NCBI RefSeq assembly: GCF_009857435.1
Contig: NZ_WWCK01000003.1
Span: 434,001 to 498,000 of the forward strand
From: Duganella rivi
GTDB lineage: Bacteria > Pseudomonadota > Gammaproteobacteria > Burkholderiales > Burkholderiaceae_D
Reading direction: 5' to 3'
Length of the DNA stretch: 64,000 nucleotides
In this document: positions 31,394-40,158 of the stretch, in pieces
How positions within the stretch are numbered: the first letter of the stretch is position 1
Layout of the letters: every line of letters begins with the position of its first letter
The notes under the pieces: generated by a model
Database searches by the model: none
The model's input: the letters and a program-made list of their open reading frames with translations, nothing else
Told to the model about the DNA's origin: nothing
Program-made: the position numbers and the translations under genes

Positions 31394-31669
31394 ATGAATC
31401 TGATACACGCACTCGTACTCAACCTGATGCTGGCGATGTCCTTCGCTAACCTGCCGTTCCTGCGGCTGGTGGCGGTGCGCCGCTGGTCCGTGGTCCGCAA
31501 TGACTTGCTGGGCTGGGCACTCGGCTACGTCCTGTGGATGGGCGCATCCGGCGCACTCGAAAACGCCGCCGGCCAGCCGGCCGCCAAGAACTGGGAAATC
31601 TGGGCCATCACGCTGGCGCTGTTCGCCGTGCTGGCCTTCCCTGGCATCGTCTGGAGATACCTGCGCTAA
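31394..31669 (+). CDS. DUF2818-like small membrane protein
   Basis: This 91-residue protein has two to three membrane helices. The N-terminal part (LMLAMSFANLPFL) and the C-terminal WEIWAITLALFAVLAFPGIVWRYLR match the shape of DUF2818 proteins, often next to NADH dehydrogenase genes in betaproteobacteria. Role unknown. Here it follows ccsA by 7 bases, so it may belong to the respiratory operon. Confidence 0.65.
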   Translation: MNLIHALVLNLMLAMSFANLPFLRLVAVRRWSVVRNDLLGWALGYVLWMGASGALENAAGQPAAKNWEIWAITLALFAVLAFPGIVWRYLR

Positions 31670-31689
31670 GCACCAGCGCAGATTGCATC

Positions 31690-32100
31690 ATGACCAAGCT
31701 GCTACGCAACCGGACCCTGTCGATATGGATCGCCATCTGCGCGATCCTGTCGTTCGCGCTCACCCCAGAGGTGCTGTGCCAGGTCATGCCGCGTACCGCC
31801 ATGTCCCAGAACATGGCGATCTGCCACGCGCAGATGCAGTCTATGGACACCATGGAATCCATGGAATCCATGGAGTCCATGCAAGCAATGGGCGAGCAAG
31901 GCAAGCCGATGGCCAAATCGCACTCCTGCTGCAAGGTGTGCGTGTGCAATCCGGCCAGCAGCGCGCTGCCTTCGCCGCCATACTTCCACCCGCTGCCACC
32001 GGCCGCGCACGATGTACTCGCACCGCAGACCCAAGCGACCATTGCGGCCGCCGTCCACTGCAACAAGTCCAGCCCGCGCGGGCCTCCTGAGCAACTGTGA
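31690..32100 (+). CDS. exported Met/His/Cys-rich protein, DUF2946-like, probable copper binder
   Basis: This 136-residue protein starts with ATG at 31690 and has a signal-like helix (LSIWIAICAILSFALTPEVLCQ). A nine-base tandem repeat encodes MESMESMESMQAM. A cysteine/histidine motif KSHSCCKVCVCNP follows, then a Pro-rich end with AVHCNKSS. The 'SHxCCxxCxC' cluster and methionine ladder suggest binding of Cu(I). DUF2946-type proteins often sit beside TonB-dependent copper receptors, as here (36 bases upstream of one). Function inferred only. Confidence 0.6.
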   Translation: MTKLLRNRTLSIWIAICAILSFALTPEVLCQVMPRTAMSQNMAICHAQMQSMDTMESMESMESMQAMGEQGKPMAKSHSCCKVCVCNPASSALPSPPYFHPLPPAAHDVLAPQTQATIAAAVHCNKSSPRGPPEQL

Positions 32101-32135
32101 ATCCAAAGTCTTTCATTCACACTAGCAAAGGAAAT

Positions 32136-34430
32136 ATGATGTCTACTCAATCGCGTGCCTTGCGAGGCTCCCTCTTTGCCCTCACCGTGGGCATGTTCAA
32201 CGTACAGCAAGCCTGGGCTGCTGAAGCAGAACCGGCTGTCGAAATGGCCATGGTCACAATCAGCGCCGGCCGTCCAACCTCGCTACCGACGCAAATCCCA
32301 ACTACCATCGAAGGCATCACCGCCGAACAGATCGAGCAAAGCATCAACGCTGCCGATGCTGAAGATGCGCTCAAATACTTCCCGAGCCTGAACGTGCGCA
32401 AGCGCTACGTTGGCGACTACGACCACGCCGTGCTGGCCAGCCGCGCTTCCGGCACCGGCAATAGCGCGCGTTCGCTGGTGTATGCAGACGGCATTCTGCT
32501 GTCCAACTTGCTGGGCAACGGCGCGACCTACACGCCGCGCTGGGGCATGGTGGCGCCCGACGAAATCGAACGCGTTGACGTGCTGTACGGTCCATTCTCC
32601 GCTGCTTATCCGGGCAACTCGGTCGGCGCTGTGGTCGATTATCTGACCCGCATGCCAAGCAAGCTGGAAGTACACGCGAAATTATCCGGCTACAGCCAAG
32701 GCTTCAAACAGTACGGCGGTGATGATCGCTACCAGGGCCGCCAGGGCAGCCTGTCGGTCGGTAACAAGCACGGTGATTTGTCGTGGTGGGCCAGTGTCAA
32801 TCACCTGGACAATGACAGCCAGCCGATCACCTTTGCCAATAAACTGGTCAGCGCCGGTGTGCCCGGGAAGGCAGGCACGCCGGTCAAAGGCGCCATCGCC
32901 GACAAGAATCCATCGAACGCGGACTGGCTGATTCTCGGCGACACCAACCAAATCCATACGGTGCAAGATCACGCCAAGATCAAGCTGGCCTACGACATCA
33001 CGCCGACCCTGCGCGCCAGCTACACGCTGGGCTGGTGGCAGAACGACGCCGACCGCCACGTCAATTCCTACCTCCGCGACAGCGCCGGCAACACCGTCAC
33101 CAGCGGCACGATCAATGTCGATGGCCGCCAGTACACGCTGACCCCGTCCGACTTCGCCCCAGCCACCGGCAAGCTGGAACACCTGATGCAAGGCCTGTCG
33201 GTAAAGAGCCATACCAAGGGCGTGTGGGACTGGGAACTCGCGCTGAGCAACTACGACTACCGCAAGGATGAAGTTCGCACCGTCACCGCATTCCCGAACA
33301 AGAGCGGCGTGGCCGCAGGCAGCCTGACCGACATGAGCGGCAGCGGCTGGGACACCCTGGCAGTCAAAGGCATCTGGCGTCCATTTTCAGATAATCGCCA
33401 CATCGTGGACATCGGCGCGCAGCGCGACAGCTTCCGCCTGCGCACGCTGGTTTCCGGCACCACCGAGTGGGCAGAAGGCGCAGCCGGCGCAGCCACCGCC
33501 AGCTTTAATGGCGACACCCGCCTCGAAAGCCTGTACGCACAAGATACCTGGCGCTTCGCGCCTGGCTGGAAGACCACACTGGGCGGACGCCTGGAACGCT
33601 GGAGCGCCTTCAACGGCAGCCTGGGTAACGGCAAAGTCGTCAAAACCTTTGGTGAACGCCGCGAAACCAGCTTCTCGCCGAAACTGGCCCTGTCGCACGA
33701 ACTGAATGATGACTGGACCGTGAAAGCTTCGGCCGGCCGCGCGGTGCGCTATCCAACCGTGTCGGAACTGTACCAAGGCGCCATCGTCGGCGATACGCTG
33801 ATGAATAACGATCCGAACCTGAAACCGGAGCGTTCGGTCACCAGCGAACTGACCGCAGAACGCAAGCTGGATAAGGGCCTGCTGCGCGCCACCTTCTTCC
33901 ACGAGACCACCAACGACGCGCTGTACTCGCAGCGTAACGTCAACGTCACGCCGAACGTAACCAACATCCAGAACGTCGGCCGGATCCGCACCAACGGCCT
34001 GGAAGTCGCGGCGCAAGCCGACGACGTGCTGTGGGAAGGCTTCTCGCTCAACGGCAGCCTGACTTACGCCGATTCGATCATCGTTGATAACGCCAACTTC
34101 CCGACCAGCGTCGGTAAAGAACAGCCGCGCGTGCCACGCAAGCGCGCCACGCTGCTGGCCAGCTACCATCCTGACGATAAGTGGTCGGCCAGCCTGGGTG
34201 CGCGCTACAGCGGCAAACAATGGGGCACGCTGGATAACTCCGATCCTAACGGCTCCAGCTACACCGGCGTTTCCAGCTACTTCGTCACCGACGTGCGCGT
34301 GCGCTACCGCTTCGACAAGCAATGGAGCGCAGCGGTCGGCGTGGACAATCTCGGCAACAAGAAGTATTGGGCCTTCCACCCTTACACGCAGCGTACCTTC
34401 ATCGCTGAATTGCAGTTCGACTTGCGCTAA
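32136..34430 (+). CDS. TonB-dependent outer-membrane receptor, possibly for copper
   Basis: This 764-residue protein starts at MMSTQSRALR behind AAAGGAA, with a signal peptide ending QQAWAAE. The plug domain is at about 45-165 (EGITAEQIEQSINAADAEDALKYFPSLNVRKRY, then DEIERVDVLYGPFSAAYPGNSVGAVVDY). A 22-strand barrel follows, ending in an aromatic last strand (RTFIAELQFDLR). It would import a scarce ligand using TonB energy. Neighbours with CECC and Cys/Met-rich motifs argue for copper or a copper chelate; a siderophore role is not excluded. Confidence 0.82.
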   Translation: MMSTQSRALRGSLFALTVGMFNVQQAWAAEAEPAVEMAMVTISAGRPTSLPTQIPTTIEGITAEQIEQSINAADAEDALKYFPSLNVRKRYVGDYDHAVLASRASGTGNSARSLVYADGILLSNLLGNGATYTPRWGMVAPDEIERVDVLYGPFSAAYPGNSVGAVVDYLTRMPSKLEVHAKLSGYSQGFKQYGGDDRYQGRQGSLSVGNKHGDLSWWASVNHLDNDSQPITFANKLVSAGVPGKAGTPVKGAIADKNPSNADWLILGDTNQIHTVQDHAKIKLAYDITPTLRASYTLGWWQNDADRHVNSYLRDSAGNTVTSGTINVDGRQYTLTPSDFAPATGKLEHLMQGLSVKSHTKGVWDWELALSNYDYRKDEVRTVTAFPNKSGVAAGSLTDMSGSGWDTLAVKGIWRPFSDNRHIVDIGAQRDSFRLRTLVSGTTEWAEGAAGAATASFNGDTRLESLYAQDTWRFAPGWKTTLGGRLERWSAFNGSLGNGKVVKTFGERRETSFSPKLALSHELNDDWTVKASAGRAVRYPTVSELYQGAIVGDTLMNNDPNLKPERSVTSELTAERKLDKGLLRATFFHETTNDALYSQRNVNVTPNVTNIQNVGRIRTNGLEVAAQADDVLWEGFSLNGSLTYADSIIVDNANFPTSVGKEQPRVPRKRATLLASYHPDDKWSASLGARYSGKQWGTLDNSDPNGSSYTGVSSYFVTDVRVRYRFDKQWSAAVGVDNLGNKKYWAFHPYTQRTFIAELQFDLR

Positions 34431-34442
34431 TCGGGAGTGGGC

Positions 34443-35570
34443 ATGAAGCGATATACCTTACTCATTTCCGCGTTGCTGGCCGCATCGCCGGCCTACGCCG
34501 ACCATCCGGCCGGCCACAAGGTGAAGGCGCAATTGGGCAGTTCCGCTGCGTTCGACCGTCACGGCGTGTTGTGGCTGGTCGGCCGTGGCGATCATGGCCA
34601 GTTGGAGCTGCGCCAGTCGTCCGATCAAGGCCAGCGCTGGAGCGCAGCGCAGACCATCACGCACGAACAAGTGCTGGCCGCTGGGGACGAGCGTCCGCGT
34701 ATTGCCTTCGGCCTGCACGACGAAATCTACATCACCTACAGCCGTCCGCTGGACAAGCCTTACACCTCAGAGGTGCGCTTCGTCCGCTCGGCGGATGGTG
34801 GCCAGCATTTCAGCGCTCCGATGACGGTGCACAGCGACCGCCAGGTCATCACGCACGGCTTTGCCTCGCTGGCAGTCGATGCCGATGGCCGGGTGTACGT
34901 GACGTGGATCGACAAGCGCGACCTGCAAAGCGCGCGCGATAGCGGCGTGGATTACAGCGCCGCCGCCCAGTATTACGCGGTCTCCAGCGACGGCGGTATC
35001 AGCTTTGGCAGCGATAACAAAATCGCCGACCATGGCTGCGAGTGCTGCCGCAGCGCCATCGCGCTCCAGGATGGCCGCCCGGTGCTGATGTGGCGCCAGC
35101 TATTTAACGGCAATATCCGCGACCATGCAGTGGCGGAGCTACAGGCCGACGGCCAGCCGCCAGCAATCCAGCGCGCCACCTTTGATAACTGGGCGCTGGA
35201 CGCTTGCCCGCATCAAGGCCCATCGCTGACGTTTAGCGCTGATGGCAGCCGCCACCAGACTTGGTTTACCGGCGAAGGCTTGTTCTACGCCGGCCCGAGT
35301 GGCACGCCAGTAAAGCTGGGTAACGAGCAAGCATCAAATGCCGATGTCGCGGTCAGCGGACAGCAAGTGCAAGTGGTGTGGAAAGAGTTCGACGGCAGCG
35401 CCACGCACATCAAGGCTATCAGCTCACGCGACGGCGGCGCAACATGGCAAGCGCGCACGCTGGCGTCAACCGGCGGCGCATCCGGCCAACCACGCCTGGC
35501 GAAAGACGGCGCACGCATTTACCTGGTATGGAGCACGGAAGCGGATTCCGTGTTGACGGTGGCGCTATGA
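34443..35570 (+). CDS. exported BNR/sialidase-fold protein with CECC motif
   Basis: This 375-residue protein starts at the ATG behind GGGAG, with a signal peptide ending SPAYADH. Beta-propeller repeats carry Asp boxes (SSDQGQRWSA, SADGGQHFSA, SSDGGISFGS, SRDGGATWQA). A HGCECCRS motif near residue 200 is unusual for a sialidase and could bind copper or form a disulfide relay. No signature of glycan hydrolysis is evident. Co-transcribed with the TonB receptor and a thioredoxin-like protein, it may be a periplasmic metal-binding factor. Confidence 0.7.
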   Translation: MKRYTLLISALLAASPAYADHPAGHKVKAQLGSSAAFDRHGVLWLVGRGDHGQLELRQSSDQGQRWSAAQTITHEQVLAAGDERPRIAFGLHDEIYITYSRPLDKPYTSEVRFVRSADGGQHFSAPMTVHSDRQVITHGFASLAVDADGRVYVTWIDKRDLQSARDSGVDYSAAAQYYAVSSDGGISFGSDNKIADHGCECCRSAIALQDGRPVLMWRQLFNGNIRDHAVAELQADGQPPAIQRATFDNWALDACPHQGPSLTFSADGSRHQTWFTGEGLFYAGPSGTPVKLGNEQASNADVAVSGQQVQVVWKEFDGSATHIKAISSRDGGATWQARTLASTGGASGQPRLAKDGARIYLVWSTEADSVLTVAL

Positions 35571-36070
35571 AGCTGCGTAAACTACTGCTGGCCGCCGCGT
35601 TGCCGGCCATAGCCACGTTGAGCGCCGGCGCGGCCGCGCTGGCTGCGCCTGCCCCGCTTGCATTCGAGGCCGACGGCATGACACGTGTACTTGCTGCAAA
35701 AGCAGGCCGTCCGTTCGTCATGCTGGTCTGGTCGCTGGACTGCTCCTACTGCCACGCCAGCATGAAGAACCTGGCGGCGGCGCAGCCTGGCCTCGACATC
35801 GTTACCGTCGCCATCGAACCAGCCAGCGATCAAGCCACCACCGACGCCATCGCTGCCGCCACGTCCGCGCTCGGCCCACGCACCAGCCGCTGGGCCTTCG
35901 GCTCCGCGCCGGCCGAACAACTGCGCTACAAAATCGATCCCAAGTGGCACGGCGAACTCCCGCGCAGCTATTGGTACAACGCCCAAGGCCAGCGTGTAGC
36001 CGCCATTTCCGGCCTCATCACACCAAAACTCATCTCCGAAACCGCAACCAAAATGGGCATCCCCCAGTAA
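35567..36070 (+). CDS. exported thioredoxin-like protein
   Basis: This 167-residue protein starts in an ATGA overlap with the propeller gene. It has a signal peptide (residues 1-30) and a thioredoxin fold with active site CSYC (VWSLDCSYCHASMKNL); a cis-Pro is likely in GELPRSYWYNAQGQRV. The CxxC suggests a periplasmic thiol reductase, perhaps keeping the CECC protein or cytochrome c cysteines reduced. Paralogue of TlpA/ResA type, but shorter. Confidence 0.75.
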   Translation: MKLRKLLLAAALPAIATLSAGAAALAAPAPLAFEADGMTRVLAAKAGRPFVMLVWSLDCSYCHASMKNLAAAQPGLDIVTVAIEPASDQATTDAIAAATSALGPRTSRWAFGSAPAEQLRYKIDPKWHGELPRSYWYNAQGQRVAAISGLITPKLISETATKMGIPQ

Positions 36071-36085
36071 CCAGAAAGGAAAACA

Positions 36086-36505
36086 GTGGCACGAACCGAT
36101 AACTTCAGAAAACAGCACGCAGAGATCTTGCAAATCGCCCGCGACATCAATCAGCAATTGGGCCCGGTCATTTCCGAGGCCGATGCCACCACTATCCGTC
36201 GCCAGCTCAGCAAAATGCACGGCTTGGTCGGACTGCACTTGGCCATGGAAGACCAAAGCCTGTACCCATCCATGCTGAAGAGCACCGACCAGGAAGCACG
36301 CTCGCTGGCACAAAACTACATGAAGGAAATGGGCGACTTGGCGAGTGCCTTTGAACGCTATATGAATAGCTGGAAGAACGGCGGCGCCATCAGCGCCAAC
36401 GCAGCCGAGTTCACAGAACAAAGCAAGGGGATTTTCAATGCCCTGTCGAAGCGCATCCACCGCGAGAACACCCTGCTGTACCCGGTAGCTGACGCCTTGC
36501 TCTAA
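36086..36505 (+). CDS. hemerythrin (HHE) domain protein
   Basis: The start is GTG at 36086 behind AAAGGAAAAC; the product is 139 residues. Four helices carry the HHE pattern: FRKQHAEILQIARD, MHGLVGLHLAMEDQSLYPSML and HRENTLLYPVADALL, with His and Glu residues for a diiron site. Such proteins bind O2 or NO or repair iron-sulfur damage. Neighbours (NirK, NsrR, alternative oxidase) favour an NO-related role. It converges on the oxidase gene. Confidence 0.8.
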   Translation: MARTDNFRKQHAEILQIARDINQQLGPVISEADATTIRRQLSKMHGLVGLHLAMEDQSLYPSMLKSTDQEARSLAQNYMKEMGDLASAFERYMNSWKNGGAISANAAEFTEQSKGIFNALSKRIHRENTLLYPVADALL

Positions 36506-36514
36506 GTCTCAGGA

Positions 36515-36544
36515 CAAAAAAGCGGCCCGTTTTACCGGGCCGCT
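36515..36544 (-). terminator. rho-independent terminator of the alternative oxidase gene
   Basis: A perfect 9-pair stem (AGCGGCCCG with CGGGCCGCT) with a 6-base loop; on the minus strand it is followed by six T residues. It lies 15 bases after the oxidase stop and between convergent genes, so it can also block read-through from the right. Confidence 0.85.
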
Positions 36545-36558
36545 GTCAAGGAAGGGAA

Positions 36559-37197
36559 TTAAACTTCTTGATGGATGTCGATGACGGTCAGCGCATCGGC
36601 AAATTCATGGTTCACATCGCGGTGGCCGACTTCGTCTTCACGCACTGCCAGCACCACGTCACGCAGGCGGGCATTCGCAGGCAGGTTCCAGTACTCGATC
36701 GCAATGGCTGGTGCTGGAACGTTTTCCACGCGGCCAGCATCGATCTCTTGCAGGTACAGCGTGTAGCTGATCACCGCTTGCTCTTCAAAATAGCCCACCA
36801 GGCGGTGTGCGGTACGTGGCGAGGTCAGGTACAGGCCGAAGAAGAACACGAAGAACAGCGCTTGCACCACCAGGATCACCAGGCGTTCAAACCAGCTAGG
36901 CTTGGCAATTTGCACAAATGTCATCAAGTGCATGCGCTCGTTTTCGGCCTCGTCCAGCAGCGTGCGGATCCAGCCGTGATCCGGGGTCATCCAGCGCAGG
37001 CAGCGCAGGTGCACCAGCATGCCGCCCACCATGCCCGGCACGGCGGCCACGGTTTCCAGTACGATCGCGCGGTTGCCGTAGCGTTTTGCAAAGAAAGTAT
37101 CGGCGAAGAAGCGCAGCGTCATGGTAATGCCCAGTGCCACACGATCAGAGATATTGCGCACTTCGCGGTGTTCTTCGTGGGTTTTGCAAGGTTTCAT
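36559..37197 (-). CDS. aox: alternative oxidase (AOX)
   Basis: This 212-residue protein starts behind AGGGAG. Diiron ligands appear in the usual four motifs: LET (Glu48), NERMH (Glu87, His90), YFEEQAV (Glu138/139) and REDEVGH (Glu189, His192). One hydrophobic hairpin (LVILVVQALFFVFFFGLYL) anchors it in the inner membrane. It oxidises quinol with O2 and is insensitive to NO and cyanide. Two ATGCAT-containing half-sites in its upstream region (around 37220-37250) may be related to NsrR control. Bacterial AOX genes beside NsrR/NirK genes are a known NO-tolerance arrangement. Confidence 0.9.
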   Translation of the reverse strand: MKPCKTHEEHREVRNISDRVALGITMTLRFFADTFFAKRYGNRAIVLETVAAVPGMVGGMLVHLRCLRWMTPDHGWIRTLLDEAENERMHLMTFVQIAKPSWFERLVILVVQALFFVFFFGLYLTSPRTAHRLVGYFEEQAVISYTLYLQEIDAGRVENVPAPAIAIEYWNLPANARLRDVVLAVREDEVGHRDVNHEFADALTVIDIHQEV

Positions 37198-37387
37198 TTT
37201 ATTGCTCCCTATGGTGGTTTAAATGCATTTCTTAATTCATGCATTCAGAATACTCCTTTATGACTACGTAGGCAATGCAGTAGTTTTACGGTATTGCCTT
37301 GAGGCACGGGTTCGATGCCGATGTAAATTTGCCACTGTGACATTCGGGGAGATTTCAACCACAAAAGAGAGAGCAAAATGACAATTA

Positions 37388-37405
37388 TGTAGGAGTTCTC
37401 CTACA
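37388..37405. promoter_or_regulatory. 8-bp inverted repeat in the 37.2-37.45 kb intergenic region
   Basis: TGTAGGAG and CTCCTACA flank TT, giving an 18-base perfect dyad 49 bases ahead of the large hydrolase gene. It could be an operator for that gene or a small hairpin. No other strong element is seen between 37198 and 37453. Confidence 0.45.
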
Positions 37406-37453
37406 CGCCTCAGAATTTGCCACCTGCAAGCTAAACATTACGAGGATGCCGTC

Positions 37454-40147
37454 ATGTCAAAATGCCCCTTTGCCGAATGGCGAGAACTCAGCGGCGCCCC
37501 GGAGGAACATCTCAGCGGCCCCACCAAGATCATCCACCACACCACCGAGGGATCAACTGCTGCAGGCGCCATGGCGGCGTTTGAGAAGAACAAGTCCAAG
37601 CCGCACTTCACTGTCGACAGCCAACACATTTACCAGCATGTCGATGCCGGTAAGAGTTCACGCGCGCTGCGTAATGAGCCCGGTGGCGTACAGACCAACC
37701 GCGCTAGCGCGATTCAGATCGAGCTGGTCGGCTTTGCCCACCTGCCGAAAGATCCGCAAGCGCTGACGAATCTTGCGCGGCTGTGCCGCTGGCTGGAGCA
37801 AACCTACAACGTACCAAATACTTGGCCGTCTGGGCCGCCGAAGCCCGCGCGCAACGGTAAAGACCCAGGCAATCACAATCGCAGCGTGACTAACTGGACC
37901 GAAAAAGGCGGCCACTATGGTCACTCCCAGGTGCCCGAAAATACCCACTGGGACCCGGGCTACTCGGCAGCCGAGGCGCAATTCCTCATGTCGGCCAAGT
38001 TCGATCAGGATGGCAATCTGCTCAACGCGTCCTTACCGCCGCTGGTCGGCCGCGCTGGCCGTGCCGGTCTCGCTGGCGAGCCGCGGTCAACGATGCCTGA
38101 CCACGGTAGCAACGAGGCCACCGTCAGCACGGACAGCGCCGCGGTTCGCGAGCCACTGCCGGGGCGCAAGCTCGACGCGCGCGCGGATACACTGGACTTC
38201 CGCGACAAGATGTATGTGCCAACGCTGATCGAGGTGCCGAGCACTATTCCCCTGGAAACCTATCTGAAACATAAAATTCCGGTGCTCGACCAAGGCGCCG
38301 AGGGCGCTTGTACCGGCTTCGGCCTGGCAACCGTGGCCAACTATCTGCTAAAACGGCGCGCGGTAATGCCCGACGCCTGCCAGGTCAGTCCGCGCATGTT
38401 CTACGCACTGGCACGCCGCTATGACGAATGGCCGGGCGAAAAGTATAGCGGCTCCAGCGCGCGCGGCGCCATGAAGGGGTGGCAGAAGCACGGCGTGTGC
38501 AGCGAAGATGACTGGCCCTACGAGGCGTCCGGCGCCGAGGTTCGCTCGGACTGGACTGCCGAACGCCTTAGTGCAGCGCGCACGCGGCCGCTCGGCGCCT
38601 ACTTCCGCGTCAATCACAAGGATCTGATCGCCATGCACAGCGCCATTGCCGAAGTCGGCGTGCTGTATGCGACGGCCAACGTGCATGCGGGTTGGGATGC
38701 CGTCGGGCTCAGCGGTGTCATCGAGGATAATGACAGGATACTGAGCGGGCATGCGTTTGCCATTGTCGCTTATGATCCGCTCGGTTTCTGGATCCAGAAT
38801 TCATGGGGCAAGGATTGGGGACGGGATGGCTTCGCGCGCATTTCGTACGATGACTGGCTGAAGAACGGCACCGATGTCTGGGTGGCGCGGCTAGGCGCAC
38901 CGGTACAGCTGAGCGAAGCCGTGTCGTACGCGACCGCGCATGCGCGCACGTCGGGACAGTCGGCCGCCTACAGCTACCTGACACTGCGTCCACATCTCAT
39001 TAGTGTGGGCAACGATGGCCGGCTGCGCCCAGGGGGCGATTATGGCACTACGGCGGCCGAAGTGGCTCATATCTTCAGCAAGGACTTGCCTGATTTTTTT
39101 GCGCAATCAGCCAAGACGCCGCGGCTGCTGTTGTTCGCGCATGGTGGGCTGGTGGACGAAGTCAGCGCGGTCCAGCGTGTTGCGGAATACCGGGCAGCGC
39201 TGCTGGCCGAGGGCATTTATCCACTGGCCTTCATCTGGCGCAGCGATTACTGGACCACCGTGCTGAACATTCTGCAGGACGCCATCCGGCGCCGCCGTCC
39301 CGAGGGCATTCTGGACGGGGTTGGAGACTTCATGTTTGACCGTCTCGACGATCTATTGGAGCCAGTTGCACGCCACCTCAGCGGCAAATTAGCATGGAGT
39401 GAGATGAAAGAGAATGCGCTGCTGGCCAGTAAAGCGGGGGGCGCAGCCGACGTCGTCCTCACCCACATCGCAGCATTAAAACAGCAGTATCCAGATCTGG
39501 AACTGCATATTGCCGGACACAGCGCAGGCGCAATCTTCCAGGCCCCGATTGTGCAACGGCTGACTGCACACGGCCCAATCGATGGGGGGGCCGCTTCAGG
39601 CCTGAAGGGGCTGGGCTTGAAGATCGACAGCTGCACCTTGTGGGCACCGGCTTGCACCACCACCCTATTCCGGCAAGCCTACCTGCCGGTAATAAAGCAT
39701 GAGCAGATCAAGCGCTTCGCGCTCTACTGTCTTGATGATCAAACCGAGCGGGATGACGATTGCGCAAAGGTCTACAACAAATCCTTGCTGTACTTGGTAT
39801 CGCATGCGTTCGAGGAACGTAAGCGCGTACCGCTGGTGCAGGATGGGGAGCCGATCGCTGGCATGTATAAATGGTTGAGCGAGGAACTTCCAGAACTATT
39901 GGCGTTGCCGAACTGCGACGTGGTCACGGCGCCTAACAATGAGCCGGCGGGTTCGCTGCGCGCCAGCCGGGCAAAGCATCACGGTGATTTTGACAACGAT
40001 AAAGACACAGTCTTATCGACACTCAAGCGCATTTTGGGCGCCACGGCACAAGACGGCCTCTCCATTGATCCCGCACAACTGAAGTTCAGCCGTTCTGCCA
40101 ATAGCATCCGCCGCAGCCGCAGCAACATTGATCACCAAACCAGATAG
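37454..40147 (+). CDS. three-domain hydrolase: peptidoglycan amidase + papain-like peptidase + alpha/beta hydrolase
   Basis: This 897-residue protein has no signal peptide. Residues about 20-180 form a zinc amidase_2/PGRP domain (IIHHTTEG with His28/29, HFTVD, then GHSQVPENTHWDPGY with His157 and Asp167). Residues about 270-480 form a C1-type cysteine peptidase: Gln280/Cys286 in LDQGAEGACTGFG, His433 in SGHAFAIVAYD, Asn449 in WIQNSWGKDWG. Residues about 555-860 form an alpha/beta hydrolase (LLLFAHGGLVDE; nucleophile Ser690 in IAGHSAGA). I do not know this fusion. It could be a secreted antibacterial effector, a cell-wall remodeller or a defence protein. The next gene, 11 bases on, is a likely partner. 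Confidence 0.75.
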   Translation: MSKCPFAEWRELSGAPEEHLSGPTKIIHHTTEGSTAAGAMAAFEKNKSKPHFTVDSQHIYQHVDAGKSSRALRNEPGGVQTNRASAIQIELVGFAHLPKDPQALTNLARLCRWLEQTYNVPNTWPSGPPKPARNGKDPGNHNRSVTNWTEKGGHYGHSQVPENTHWDPGYSAAEAQFLMSAKFDQDGNLLNASLPPLVGRAGRAGLAGEPRSTMPDHGSNEATVSTDSAAVREPLPGRKLDARADTLDFRDKMYVPTLIEVPSTIPLETYLKHKIPVLDQGAEGACTGFGLATVANYLLKRRAVMPDACQVSPRMFYALARRYDEWPGEKYSGSSARGAMKGWQKHGVCSEDDWPYEASGAEVRSDWTAERLSAARTRPLGAYFRVNHKDLIAMHSAIAEVGVLYATANVHAGWDAVGLSGVIEDNDRILSGHAFAIVAYDPLGFWIQNSWGKDWGRDGFARISYDDWLKNGTDVWVARLGAPVQLSEAVSYATAHARTSGQSAAYSYLTLRPHLISVGNDGRLRPGGDYGTTAAEVAHIFSKDLPDFFAQSAKTPRLLLFAHGGLVDEVSAVQRVAEYRAALLAEGIYPLAFIWRSDYWTTVLNILQDAIRRRRPEGILDGVGDFMFDRLDDLLEPVARHLSGKLAWSEMKENALLASKAGGAADVVLTHIAALKQQYPDLELHIAGHSAGAIFQAPIVQRLTAHGPIDGGAASGLKGLGLKIDSCTLWAPACTTTLFRQAYLPVIKHEQIKRFALYCLDDQTERDDDCAKVYNKSLLYLVSHAFEERKRVPLVQDGEPIAGMYKWLSEELPELLALPNCDVVTAPNNEPAGSLRASRAKHHGDFDNDKDTVLSTLKRILGATAQDGLSIDPAQLKFSRSANSIRRSRSNIDHQTR

Positions 40148-40158
40148 GAGAGCAAGCA

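Noticed and set aside
37218-37250. Full NsrR dyad upstream of the alternative oxidase
   Set aside because: ATGCAT-containing halves are present but spacing does not fit the 11-1-11 pattern, so it was not listed as a site.
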